A stretch of 64,000 nucleotides of DNA, taken from assembly GCA_051654905.1 (NCBI GenBank), contig JBOFYY010000135.1:107937-171936 (forward strand). Reading direction: 5' to 3'. The notes beneath the pieces are model-generated. The model did no database searches, had not been told where the DNA came from, and saw only the letters and a program-made list of their open reading frames with translations. Positions 1 through 7,959 of this stretch are shown here, in pieces. The stretch is from JBOFIQ01 sp051654905. Its GTDB lineage: Bacteria > Actinomycetota > Actinomycetes > Propionibacteriales > Propionibacteriaceae. The number at the start of each line of letters is the position of its first letter. Position 1 is the stretch's first letter. Made by a program: the position numbers and the translations under genes.

Positions 1-3000
1 TCACATACCTATGACTTGATGGGTAATCTGACCTCTAGTAAAGACCCTAACGGGAACCTTACTAGTTATGAGTATGACGTTGAAGGAAATCAAACTTCAA
101 TGACTACTCCTACGGGGGAAGTTGCTCGCTGGACTTATGATCCAGCAGGTCGTCTTACAAAGACGATTAAGCCAGGTGGTGCACGGGTTAGTTATGATTA
201 TGACACTCTTGATGATCTGGTATCTAAGCAGTTTGCGGGTATTAGCGCTGAGGATGTGAGTGCGAGTTTTGATGTGCTGGGGCAGCGTATTTTGATGACT
301 GACCCAAGTGGGACATCACATTATATTTATGATGAGTTGGGGAGGTTATCCTCGGTTACTAATGGTAACGATAAGACGGTTTTGTATCGTTATGATGCTA
401 ATGGTCAAGTTGGACAGATTACCTATCCAGATGGGTCACAAGTCAGTTACGGCTATGATTTGGTTGGGAATCTAGCTACAGTAACTGATGCAGTGGGTGT
501 ATCGCGGTATAGCTATGACTCTAATAATCGTGTGGTGTCGTTAGCTCGTCCAGATGGAACTATTACTAACTATTCCTATGACCCGATGGGTCGTGTTATA
601 GGTTTGACAAATATTGCTGCTGACGGGGTAGCTATCTCCAAGTATGTGTATGAGTTTGATTCTGCAGGGCAGATTATTCGTGAAATTGAAACATTGCCCA
701 GCCCAACTCCTGGTTCAAAACCAATCACAGTTACTCGTGATTTGAACTATGACAATGCTGGTAGACTGTCGGGTTATCGAGAGCAAAATGATCTCATTAT
801 GCTGCTGCTACGTTCTGCTGGTTCAGATACGGTTACTTATACCTATGATGCTAACGGAAATAAGACCAGCACGGTTGAAGTTGATGCCCATGGTGTGCAG
901 TTGGATCGGACTGTTTTTACTTATGATGCATCAAATAAGTTAACTCATACTGATTCGACCACTACTGGTGTTACTACTTACTCGTATAACGAATCTGGTG
1001 CTTTGATTTCAGCAGCTAATCCCAGTGGATTAAAGACTTATGAGTATAGTGCTGCAGAACGTTTGAAGGCTGTCCGTGATGGTGGTCGATTATTAATGGC
1101 TGCTTCTTATGATGGTGACGATAATCGTGTCTTCCAAGTTTCGATGCGTGATGTTAACTATCAGGTACAAGAATCAGAGGAGGTAATTGAACAAACAGCT
1201 AAGGATTCAGAAAAACCGAATATTTCTGTTAAGGGTTCGGGTATTCCCTCGTCAGCTTCAGAGTCTGGTAAAGATGTTTTTTGGTCGGCTGCTAGCTGGT
1301 TTGGGTATGGAGCGATTCAAGCTGGTGCTCAGCTAACTGCTAATGGCAATGCTGTGTTGGCGGCAGCTACTGCTGGAATGTTGGCACGGTTATGGTCGCT
1401 GCTACCAGATCAGTCTAAAGGTTTAGATAGCAAAGATATGAAATCTTTGCAGACTTCAGGGGTTGATTCGGCTGAGTTACCGTCGATAGGTGCTGTACCT
1501 ACTGCTGGGGTAACTATTCCTGGCGCAATATCTCAAGCACAAGGCATTACTTACGATGTGATGCATTATGTAAATGATGTGAACCGTAGTCATACCCAGG
1601 TGTTAGCAGAGTATGGCAATGATGATCGTCTTAGGGCTACTTATACTTATGGTGATCAGCGACTTAGTGTTCATGCACAAATAGATGATCCTACAAAATC
1701 GTGGCTAACTACCACTGGTAATTCTGGTAGTAGCGACTCGGTTATGGGTTGGTATATTCCAGATGGGCGTGGTTCGGTTGGGCAGGTCGTTGCTGGCGGC
1801 GAGATAGCCCAGAGCGCAACATATTCTCCTGCGGGTGTAGCAAGCATATTCAAAGGCAGTACTCAGTCTTCGATATTTGGGTTCAACGCTGAGGAACTGA
1901 ATCCGGTAACAGGGCAGCAGTTTTTGCGGGCTCGTTATTTAGATACCGAGCTGTCAAGGTTTACTCAGGCTGACACGGTATTGGGTTCAGTTGAGGATGC
2001 GCAATCAACTAACCGATACACTTATGCGTTTAATGATCCAGTTTCTCATATTGATCCTAGCGGTATGTGGCCATCATGGGTGGATAAGGCTAAAGAGAAG
2101 GTTAACGGGGTCGCTAATTGGGTTAATAGCCATGTGGTCAAGCCGGTAGTTTATACTGGGCAAAAGGTAGCAAGTTATGTTCATCAACATGTGATTACTC
2201 CAATCGCTAATAAAATAAATAATTATTGCAAATGGGTCACGCCTTTAGTAACTATGGCTTATTACTCTGCAAATAGTGTTATGGAACAAGTAATTGAGGT
2301 TAGCGGTGATGGATTTGCTAAATACCTTGATTTGCAGTTGGGTTCATCTTCCCAAAGAACTAGAATGATTAAATATGTCACTAACAAAATTAAAGCACGT
2401 ATCTGTTCCGTATCACCATATGGTGGCAGAGAAAAGATAAAAAATTTACCGGCAACCGAGCCTAGGGTAGATAATCCCAAAAGAGAGCCGTTGGGTTGGC
2501 CCCCTAATAATTTATCTGTAGCTAAGAAAATTTATGATCCGGAAAATTGGGGCAAAAGTAATGCATATTTATCAACTCTAGATTTTATTACGGCGCGAGC
2601 AAATGAAGATGCTAGTCAGCTTGATGAGATGAGAAGAAATAATTTTGTAAATATTCCTAAAACGGTATTTGATTTTAAGAAGCTAATGAGTAGTAAAAAT
2701 TATGGAGACTATAAAGTGGATCTTGGATACATGTTATCTAGGGGTGCTGGCCAATTGGCTGATTATAGTGAATCATATAAATGGATGGATCTCCCTAGAA
2801 GTAATCGAAAAGTATACTATGATATTTGGGCAAATATTTCCTATGGGTACTCGGGGTCGTCTGCTCTGATTTCTCCAGAGTTATTAATTAAAGCATCTAC
2901 TAGTAGCGTTTCGGGGGTTGGGGTGACAGATGAAGGGGATGTGCTTACTGTTAAAATGGGTATTGAACTCTATCGTAATCACCCAGATGGATTTACTGCT

Positions 3001-3072
3001 GCTGATCTTGATGGAATAGTAAGAAAATATGAAAAAGAACTTTTTGTTCTGGATAAAATCAAAGATAAATAA
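1..3072 (+). CDS. Rhs/YD-repeat polymorphic toxin, 3' part of gene
   Basis: The reading frame is open to the left edge (the first codons continue a YD repeat), so the gene starts upstream. Many YD repeats (YDxxGxx, e.g. YDLMGN, YDPAGR, YDELGR, YDANGQ) fill nt 1 to about 1100. A low-similarity hydrophobic/Gly-Ala stretch follows (nt 1200-1550), then the Rhs core end (FNAEELNPVTGQQFLRARY at about nt 1881) and the core-closing DPSG at nt 2053-2064. The remaining ~335 residues are the variable tip. Its last ~100 residues (YYDIWANISYGYSG ... MGIELYRNHPDGFTAADLDG) resemble the polymorphic toxin type 44 domain. From family knowledge, Rhs proteins encapsulate a C-terminal toxin delivered to competitor cells. 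The tip is AT-richer than the core, as expected for exchangeable modules. The Rhs call is firm; the toxin-44 assignment is from memory of the motif and is moderate. Confidence 0.9.
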   Translation, partial: SHTYDLMGNLTSSKDPNGNLTSYEYDVEGNQTSMTTPTGEVARWTYDPAGRLTKTIKPGGARVSYDYDTLDDLVSKQFAGISAEDVSASFDVLGQRILMTDPSGTSHYIYDELGRLSSVTNGNDKTVLYRYDANGQVGQITYPDGSQVSYGYDLVGNLATVTDAVGVSRYSYDSNNRVVSLARPDGTITNYSYDPMGRVIGLTNIAADGVAISKYVYEFDSAGQIIREIETLPSPTPGSKPITVTRDLNYDNAGRLSGYREQNDLIMLLLRSAGSDTVTYTYDANGNKTSTVEVDAHGVQLDRTVFTYDASNKLTHTDSTTTGVTTYSYNESGALISAANPSGLKTYEYSAAERLKAVRDGGRLLMAASYDGDDNRVFQVSMRDVNYQVQESEEVIEQTAKDSEKPNISVKGSGIPSSASESGKDVFWSAASWFGYGAIQAGAQLTANGNAVLAAATAGMLARLWSLLPDQSKGLDSKDMKSLQTSGVDSAELPSIGAVPTAGVTIPGAISQAQGITYDVMHYVNDVNRSHTQVLAEYGNDDRLRATYTYGDQRLSVHAQIDDPTKSWLTTTGNSGSSDSVMGWYIPDGRGSVGQVVAGGEIAQSATYSPAGVASIFKGSTQSSIFGFNAEELNPVTGQQFLRARYLDTELSRFTQADTVLGSVEDAQSTNRYTYAFNDPVSHIDPSGMWPSWVDKAKEKVNGVANWVNSHVVKPVVYTGQKVASYVHQHVITPIANKINNYCKWVTPLVTMAYYSANSVMEQVIEVSGDGFAKYLDLQLGSSSQRTRMIKYVTNKIKARICSVSPYGGREKIKNLPATEPRVDNPKREPLGWPPNNLSVAKKIYDPENWGKSNAYLSTLDFITARANEDASQLDEMRRNNFVNIPKTVFDFKKLMSSKNYGDYKVDLGYMLSRGAGQLADYSESYKWMDLPRSNRKVYYDIWANISYGYSGSSALISPELLIKASTSSVSGVGVTDEGDVLTVKMGIELYRNHPDGFTAADLDGIVRKYEKELFVLDKIKDK

Positions 3073-3130
3073 TTAGAATATTACACATATCTATGTAATA
3101 GATAATCTAGTGCAAGGAATGTTTAATCAT

Positions 3131-3733
3131 ATGCTGAATATATTTGGACAAGAGAGAAAGTCTGGTTTGCGTGTTGGCGCTATTTCTGGGCTGATATTGG
3201 GGGCGTTGCTGTCATTAGGTTTTATTGTGATGTGTGTTTGGGTTTTTTCATGGGGTAATGATAGATCTCCGGTTGATGAGGCTCGAATATGGCGCGAGCG
3301 GGGGTTGTTAGATTTTTGTCCTAAAAGCCATAGCCATGCTTTGACGTTTGTTGGGTTTCAGTTTCAGGATGCTGATGGGTATGTGAATTATTATCCAAGA
3401 GATACTAGAGGTTGTAATGGGTATGAGATTTGGGTGGAATATGCCCAGTTTAGTAATCCATGGAAGGCGAAAGAATGGCTAAAAGATTGGTCTCCTGAGG
3501 TACAGCCAGGAGTTGCCTCATGGGCGATTGATTCTGCTCCAGATATGGGTGCTGTTGTTTCTATGAGGTATGGGAAAGCGGTCGGTAGTAGCTGTACTGG
3601 TGATATCTGTAAAAGATGGGAGTATTTTCGGCGGGATGGTAGAACGATATGGATGATGAGCGTGCATGGTGGAAAGTTATTATCATTTAGTGAGGTAGAG
3701 CCTTGGATGGCTCCATTGGATGAGGTTTCCTGA
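3131..3733 (+). CDS. Small single-pass membrane protein, candidate immunity protein for the Rhs tip
   Basis: A protein of 200 aa with a short basic N-terminus (KSGLR), one strong membrane segment at about residues 13-35 (LILGALLSLGFIVMCVWVFSW) and a ~160-residue extracytoplasmic domain rich in Trp and Tyr. That domain has a possible disulfide pair in SSCTGDIC. I do not recognise the family. The start at 3131 is chosen because AAGGA lies 12 nt upstream; an in-frame GTG at 3110 has no ribosome-binding site. The gene begins 58 nt after the Rhs stop on the same strand, the usual position of the cognate immunity gene, so an immunity role is inferred from position only. A membrane-tethered outward-facing domain is unusual for protection against a cytoplasmic nuclease, so an accessory role is also possible. 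Confidence 0.6.
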   Translation: MLNIFGQERKSGLRVGAISGLILGALLSLGFIVMCVWVFSWGNDRSPVDEARIWRERGLLDFCPKSHSHALTFVGFQFQDADGYVNYYPRDTRGCNGYEIWVEYAQFSNPWKAKEWLKDWSPEVQPGVASWAIDSAPDMGAVVSMRYGKAVGSSCTGDICKRWEYFRRDGRTIWMMSVHGGKLLSFSEVEPWMAPLDEVS

Positions 3734-3936
3734 TTTGTTGTTTATGATTTTCTAAAGTATGTGTTGATCTCTATATGGAGTCGGTTGAGTGCGTTAGCAA
3801 AGTTTAAGACTTGGTTAGCAGGAGTCAAAGTTATAAATTTGTAAGTTTTAGGGATAGATAGTTATCTGCTGATGGATCTAGTAAACCGATTCGTGATGCG
3901 GTTACAGGTGGTGTTAAAGCTGAGTCTGTTGTTGGG
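3734..3936 (+). pseudogene. Degraded Rhs pre-toxin linker remnants
   Basis: No intact gene is seen here. One frame from just after the preceding stop carries a piece ending SALAKFKTWLAGVK before a stop at 3845-3847. Another frame, open after a stop at 3859-3861, reads SADGSSKPIRDAVTGG straight into the toxin domain that follows. Both pieces look like the linker between an Rhs core and its tip, but they are out of register and separated by stops. This suggests an older tip displaced when the present one was acquired. Confidence 0.4.
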
Positions 3937-4257
3937 TTGATTCGGCATGGTGGCGTTCATGAGTTAACGGATGTTTCGTTTGATGATGGCAGTGTTGTTA
4001 GGACTGGGCGTAGTAATGATATTGAACATCGTAAAGGTGAACATAGGCGTGATCCAAAAACAGAGGGTTTAGGGTTTGAGTCTGTTTATAAGACTGATGA
4101 TTATGATACGACTCGTGGGCTTGAAGAGGTTTTATATCAGGAGCATCCTGAAGCTTATATGAATAAGGTTAAACCTATTTCTTCGAGGAATGGCAAAGCT
4201 GCTAAGTATAGGAGTGCAGCTAAAGAGCTTTTGGATAAGTTTAAAAGAAAGAAGTAA
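3937..4257 (+). CDS. Displaced (orphan) Rhs toxin tip, GIY-YIG/Tox-URI2-like nuclease
   Basis: A domain of 106 aa resembling the URI (GIY-YIG) nuclease toxins of polymorphic systems. Visible features are a beta strand leading to VVRTGRSNDIEHRKGEH (the Gly/Arg/Asn and RxxEH-type helix of GIY-YIG enzymes), an acidic helix RGLEEVLYQEH, and the terminal NKVKPISSRN...Y..AA signature. The frame continues upstream to a stop at 3859 without an ATG; only TTG at 3937 is available and it has no obvious ribosome-binding site. It is therefore more likely a silent C-terminal module than an independently expressed gene. Silent tips of this kind can be recombined onto the upstream Rhs core. The predicted activity is DNA cleavage; the fold call is from motif pattern. 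Confidence 0.6.
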   Translation: MIRHGGVHELTDVSFDDGSVVRTGRSNDIEHRKGEHRRDPKTEGLGFESVYKTDDYDTTRGLEEVLYQEHPEAYMNKVKPISSRNGKAAKYRSAAKELLDKFKRKK

Positions 4258-4259
4258 AG

Positions 4260-4759
4260 ATGGTTAAGAGGCGTTATAAGATTCCTAGGGGTTTGTGGTT
4301 TGGGATTCCTTTGGATGGTGGTGGTTTTGCTACTGGTGTAGTTTCCCATGTTACTAATTCTGCAGCTTGTGGTTATTTTTTGGTCCTGCGGTTGAGGTTC
4401 CGTTGAGTTTGGAGGAGTGTGGCAAGTTGCAGCCATCGCAGGCTATTTATCAAAAGATGTTTAGTTATATGGGGTTACGTGATGGGTGGTGGCCTTGGAT
4501 TGGTGTAATTCCGGGCTGGGATGAAAGTCTTTGGCCGCTGCCATCGTTTTATAGTAAGTTTCCAGATCTTCCAAAATTCGGGGTTGAAGCATATTATGAG
4601 GAACATTTTTATGATCCAACAAATTTGGATAGAGAAATTGAGACGCGAAGGTTTCCGTTACCGGTTCCTGATGGTATCCCAAAGGATGGGTTGGCTGGAT
4701 ACAAGTTTATGGAACTTAAGTTAAATGATCTTATTTATCGAGATAGTGGTAATAAATAG
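4260..4759 (+). pseudogene. Imm26-like immunity protein gene, reading frame broken at a T6 run
   Basis: The 5' part, from ATG 4260 just after the toxin stop, reads YKIPRGLWFGIPLDGGGFA ... ACGYF and would stop at a TGA near 4404. From about nt 4379 the next frame continues FGPAVEVPLSLEE ... GWWPWIGVIPGWDESLWPLP to the stop at 4759. Joined, the two halves give the order I associate with the Imm26 family: an FxIPLxDGxxAxG start, a GYFFGP turn, then WPxIGxxxWDxSxWPxP. The break lies at six consecutive T (4376-4381). One extra T, or a -1 ribosomal slip there, restores GYFFGP exactly. This could be a true pseudogene, a phase-variable tract, programmed frameshifting or a sequencing error. The product would neutralise the neighbouring nuclease tip. 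Confidence 0.65.
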
Positions 4760-5055
4760 ATTCGGGTTATAAATATTTGGTTAGTAAGTTGTAGCTATTT
4801 GAAGCAGTAGGCCATATGGATAGTTGATTTACTATTTCAGTGGTGGCGTTTTCTTTTGATAGTATTAATTATAGCCCTAGCTATTTAGAGATTGAAAAAA
4901 GATTAGTTAGCGTATCTAGAGGGAAAACAATTATTAATATTTGACTAGCAGCCTCTTTGGTCTGTCCATATTTAGTTTCGAGTCTCAAGATTAAAAGCAG
5001 TCCTATCGAAAATATTGAAAACAACAACTACTGCAGGTTATGTATAGAGTAATGT
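4760..5055. other. AT-rich intergenic stretch at the end of the toxin locus
   Basis: No convincing gene is present. The only short open frame worth noting runs on the + strand from a GTG at 4843 to a stop at 4942-4944 (33 codons). It has no ribosome-binding site and could be a relic of another immunity gene. Base composition matches the toxin locus rather than the metabolic genes to the right, so the junction of the acquired segment probably lies near 5040-5060. Confidence 0.5.
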
Positions 5056-5868
5056 TTAGTTATGTATAGTACTACCGGAAAAATTGCTACCTGGAGGCAG
5101 TTCCTTTAGCGCTGCCATTCGAGCAAAATCGTCATGGGTAGGCATATGGTAGGCGCGGGCAGTCTGGTCGTGCATCTGTCCGATTACTTCTCGGACGCGC
5201 TCAGCGAATTCGGAAGCGATCTCTCCGGGGGCTGCTGTCATAGGAGGACCATAAACAACATGAACTGGCGGTTTTCCGGGCAAACACCTACGCGCATGGG
5301 ATGGCCAAGCAGCATAAGCACCTACCAGTGCAACAGGAAGAATAGGTACGCTACGAGAAATCGAGAGGGCAGCTGTTCCGGGATTGAACTGTCCCATCGC
5401 GCCAGTGCGAGTACGGGTACCTTCTGCAAAAATTAGCAACGGAACCCCTTTACTCAACAATCGCCCAGCCATACCACGTTGTGATCCACCAGGAGTCTTA
5501 GTTTTCCCAGCCCTTTCCACCGGGAAAGCATTGAAAAAGAGCGCCATTGGAGCAGCTTTCCACCACTGGTTAAAGAAAAAATCTGCGGCAGCTCCGGTCG
5601 CTAGATTCCGGGAAAGTGATATTGGCAAGGTAGTAAAAATAAGGTTTGCATCTAAATGCGAGGAGTGGTTAGCGGTAACAATAAAAGGTGTTTTAAGCCC
5701 TTTAAGATGTTCTTTACCGTGGACAGTAATATCTACCAAACTATTTAGGTAGGGCTTCAGTAACAGCCGCTGTGCCGCAGTACGGGCGCCAGAATGAGCA
5801 GGCGAAGCATAACGAGAACTGACATCAGATTCTCGCTGAGATGTGGTTGTAAGACGACGATCAGCCAT
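5056..5868 (-). CDS. Lysophospholipid acyltransferase family protein (PlsC-like)
   Basis: A protein of 270 aa of the 1-acyl-glycerol-3-phosphate acyltransferase superfamily. These enzymes transfer an acyl chain from acyl-CoA or acyl-ACP to lysophosphatidate or a related acceptor at the membrane. The catalytic HxxxxD box is seen as NHSSHLD (about residue 68), and the second conserved block as FAEGTRTRTG (about residue 149). A proline-containing block, VPILPVALVGAYAAWP, follows. The N-terminal ~35 residues are polar and may be disordered. It starts 3 nt after the stop of the upstream SDR gene, so the two are an operon and may act in one lipid or fatty-alcohol pathway. The exact acceptor cannot be told from sequence. 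Confidence 0.85.
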   Translation of the reverse strand: MADRRLTTTSQRESDVSSRYASPAHSGARTAAQRLLLKPYLNSLVDITVHGKEHLKGLKTPFIVTANHSSHLDANLIFTTLPISLSRNLATGAAADFFFNQWWKAAPMALFFNAFPVERAGKTKTPGGSQRGMAGRLLSKGVPLLIFAEGTRTRTGAMGQFNPGTAALSISRSVPILPVALVGAYAAWPSHARRCLPGKPPVHVVYGPPMTAAPGEIASEFAERVREVIGQMHDQTARAYHMPTHDDFARMAALKELPPGSNFSGSTIHN

Positions 5869-5871
5869 ATG

Positions 5872-6639
5872 TTAGCGGCCCCGACTTCTATTCAACATGG
5901 CAGAAATCTTACGTATCACCCGGGCAGGAAGTATTTGAGCAAAAGCAACAGCTATCCGCCACTTCGTAGAAGGTACGCTGATCGCACGACCTTTCTGGGC
6001 GTCAGCTAAGGCAGTAGCAGCTGCCTCGTCAGCAGTAACCCATACCCAACCTGGCATAGAAGAAGAAACCCCGGCACGCTGATGAAACTCGGTACGGACC
6101 CATCCAGGAGCAAGTAGCGTAACTTGTACGCCAGTCCCAGCTAACTCATTACTAAGACTTTGTGACCAAGTATTAGCCCAAGCTTTGATTGCGGCATAGT
6201 GGCCAGTGGTAAGCCATCCTTGCGCAGACCCAGTCGTAATAATGGTGCCCTGCCCGCGCTGAGACATTGCCCGACCAGCAGCTCCCCCAAGAATCAAGAC
6301 CGCTAGACACATGAGGTTAAGGGCTTGCTCATGACGATCAATATCGGGATCAGTTAGACGAATATGAAGTGCACAGCCAGCATTATTAATTAAAGTATCG
6401 ATAGGGCTAGCTACTGATTCAATACGCTCAGCTACTCGATCCATATCTGCTCGTTGCGAAAGATCAGCGACAAGAATTTCAACTTCAACGCCATGGGTCT
6501 GTCGAAGATCAGCGGCAGTAGCGTGAAGTTTGGCTTCATCACGCGCCACTAATACCAGATTATCGCCGCGCGCAGCCAGCTGGCGTGCGAATGCTGCACC
6601 AATTCCTGAGGTGGCTCCGGTGACCAGTGCTGTACCCAT
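5872..6639 (-). CDS. SDR family NAD(P)-dependent oxidoreductase
   Basis: A classical short-chain dehydrogenase/reductase of 255 aa with a Rossmann fold. The nucleotide-binding TGATSGIG lies at residues 7-14, the structural NNAG follows at mid-protein, and the catalytic Ser (TTGSAQG) comes before the YxxxK pair (YAAIK). The C-terminal tail is basic (NRSRGR). I chose the ATG at 6639 because the protein then begins directly with the first beta strand (MGTALVTG). An upstream in-frame start would add 23 residues with no family match. The gene is translated just ahead of the acyltransferase, with a 3-nt gap, so a role in lipid modification is reasonable but unproven. Substrate unknown. Confidence 0.85.
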   Translation of the reverse strand: MGTALVTGATSGIGAAFARQLAARGDNLVLVARDEAKLHATAADLRQTHGVEVEILVADLSQRADMDRVAERIESVASPIDTLINNAGCALHIRLTDPDIDRHEQALNLMCLAVLILGGAAGRAMSQRGQGTIITTGSAQGWLTTGHYAAIKAWANTWSQSLSNELAGTGVQVTLLAPGWVRTEFHQRAGVSSSMPGWVWVTADEAAATALADAQKGRAISVPSTKWRIAVAFAQILPARVIRKISAMLNRSRGR

Positions 6640-6726
6640 AAGAACCACCCTACGCTGTTTCGGGTGCCAATCGGAACAGATACTCTCTAAGAGATAGCTA
6701 TGAACCAAGAAAAATTGTAGAAAATC

Positions 6727-6762
6727 AGTGAGGGGGCTCGGTAAAAACCGAACCCCCTCACT
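6727..6762 (-). terminator. Rho-independent terminator of pta-ackA
   Basis: A 16-bp stem (one G-U) with a 4-nt loop; the arms contain GAGGGGG and CCCCCTC. On the minus strand it is followed by a T-rich stretch, so it ends the pta-ackA transcript 12 nt after the ackA stop. Confidence 0.85.
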
Positions 6763-6774
6763 AGCAACGTAAAA

Positions 6775-7959
6775 CTAGATTACGGCGCACACCTGACGAG
6801 CCATTTCTAGCTCCTCGTTAGTGGGGACTACACAAATAGCGACAGTGGACTCGGGCTTAGATACGATCCGCGGTTCCTTAGCGCGTACCGAGTTAACTTC
6901 ATCATTGATGATGAAACCGAAGCCAGTAAGACGGTCGCAAACGTCCTTACGCAGAACGTCAGAGTTCTCGCCAACACCAGCAGTGAAGGTGATGGCATCG
7001 ACATGACCAAGAATTGCCATGTAAGCGCCGACGTACTTCAAAATGCGGTTGATGTAGATATCCCACGTCATGATTGCTTTGGGATCTTTGGCAGCGACTG
7101 CATCTTCCAGATCTCGCATATCAGTTAGCCCGGAAAGACCAAAGACGCCAGATTTCTTGTTGAGAAGAGTGTCGATCTCGTCGAGAGTTAAGCCCTCTTG
7201 AGCAGCTAGGAACTTGAAAAGACCAGGATCAACGTCACCAGAGCGAGTACCCATCACTAGGCCTTCTAGCGGGGTAAGACCCATAGTGGTATCAACCGGC
7301 TTGCCGTTCTTGATAGCTGAAATTGAGGCACCATTGCCCAGATGGCAAACGATCTGGTTGAAAGAATCGTAAGGTTTGCCAATAAGCTCTGCCACGCTCT
7401 TAGAAACAAAAGAGTGTGATGTGCCATGGAATCCGTAACGACGGATGGAATGCTTTTCGCTAAGTTCGGCAGGAATGGCGTAAGTGTAAGCAGCCTCAGG
7501 AAGTTCATTGAAGAACGCAGTATCAAAGATGCCGACATGCGGAACGTTAGGCAGAATCTTACGAGCAGCTTCAATACCTGAAATCCCAGCAGGGTTATGT
7601 AGCGGCGCCAATGGAATCAGAGTACGCAGGGTCTCAATGACCTCATCATTGATAACTGTGGGCTTAAAGAACTTCTGGCCACCATGAACCGTACGATGTC
7701 CTACTGCAACTACATCAGCAAAAGATGGGCCATGCTCGGTGAATAGTCCAACAACCTGCTCAAGAGCAACTCCATGATCGGGAAGTGGCGTAACGACCTC
7801 GAACTTTTCGCCCCCAACCTTATGGGTTATGACACCGTCGCCACCTTGGCTAATACGTTCTACTAGACCAGAGCCCAGCACCTCTTCAGTGTTGGCGTCG
7901 ATAACCTGGTATTTGATGGAGGATGAGCCGCAGTTCAGCAGCAAAATTGATTTGTTCAC
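6775..7959 (-). CDS. ackA: Acetate kinase
   Basis: A full-length acetate kinase of 394 aa. It interconverts acetyl phosphate + ADP and acetate + ATP in the cytoplasm. The N-terminal signature LLLNCGSSSIKYQ, the VGHRTVHGG block, FDTAFF, the HGTSH motif (RRYGFHGTSHSFV) and the ATP-binding CHLGNGAS and FTAGVGEN blocks are all visible. Its start codon overlaps the stop of pta by 4 nt (ATGA), indicating translational coupling in a pta-ackA operon. A strong terminator follows. In this window it supplies the ATP-yielding last step for acetyl-CoA made from pyruvate or from ornithine fermentation. Confidence 0.97.
   Translation of the reverse strand: MNKSILLLNCGSSSIKYQVIDANTEEVLGSGLVERISQGGDGVITHKVGGEKFEVVTPLPDHGVALEQVVGLFTEHGPSFADVVAVGHRTVHGGQKFFKPTVINDEVIETLRTLIPLAPLHNPAGISGIEAARKILPNVPHVGIFDTAFFNELPEAAYTYAIPAELSEKHSIRRYGFHGTSHSFVSKSVAELIGKPYDSFNQIVCHLGNGASISAIKNGKPVDTTMGLTPLEGLVMGTRSGDVDPGLFKFLAAQEGLTLDEIDTLLNKKSGVFGLSGLTDMRDLEDAVAAKDPKAIMTWDIYINRILKYVGAYMAILGHVDAITFTAGVGENSDVLRKDVCDRLTGFGFIINDEVNSVRAKEPRIVSKPESTVAICVVPTNEELEMARQVCAVI

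Noticed and set aside
1..1100. Regular repeats resembling a CRISPR or DNA repeat array
   Set aside because: They are protein-level YD repeats with divergent DNA, not identical repeats with spacers. I saw no CRISPR array in the window.
5134..5752. Plus-strand open frames across the acyltransferase gene
   Set aside because: The minus-strand frame carries clear catalytic motifs; the plus-strand frames are low-complexity shadows.
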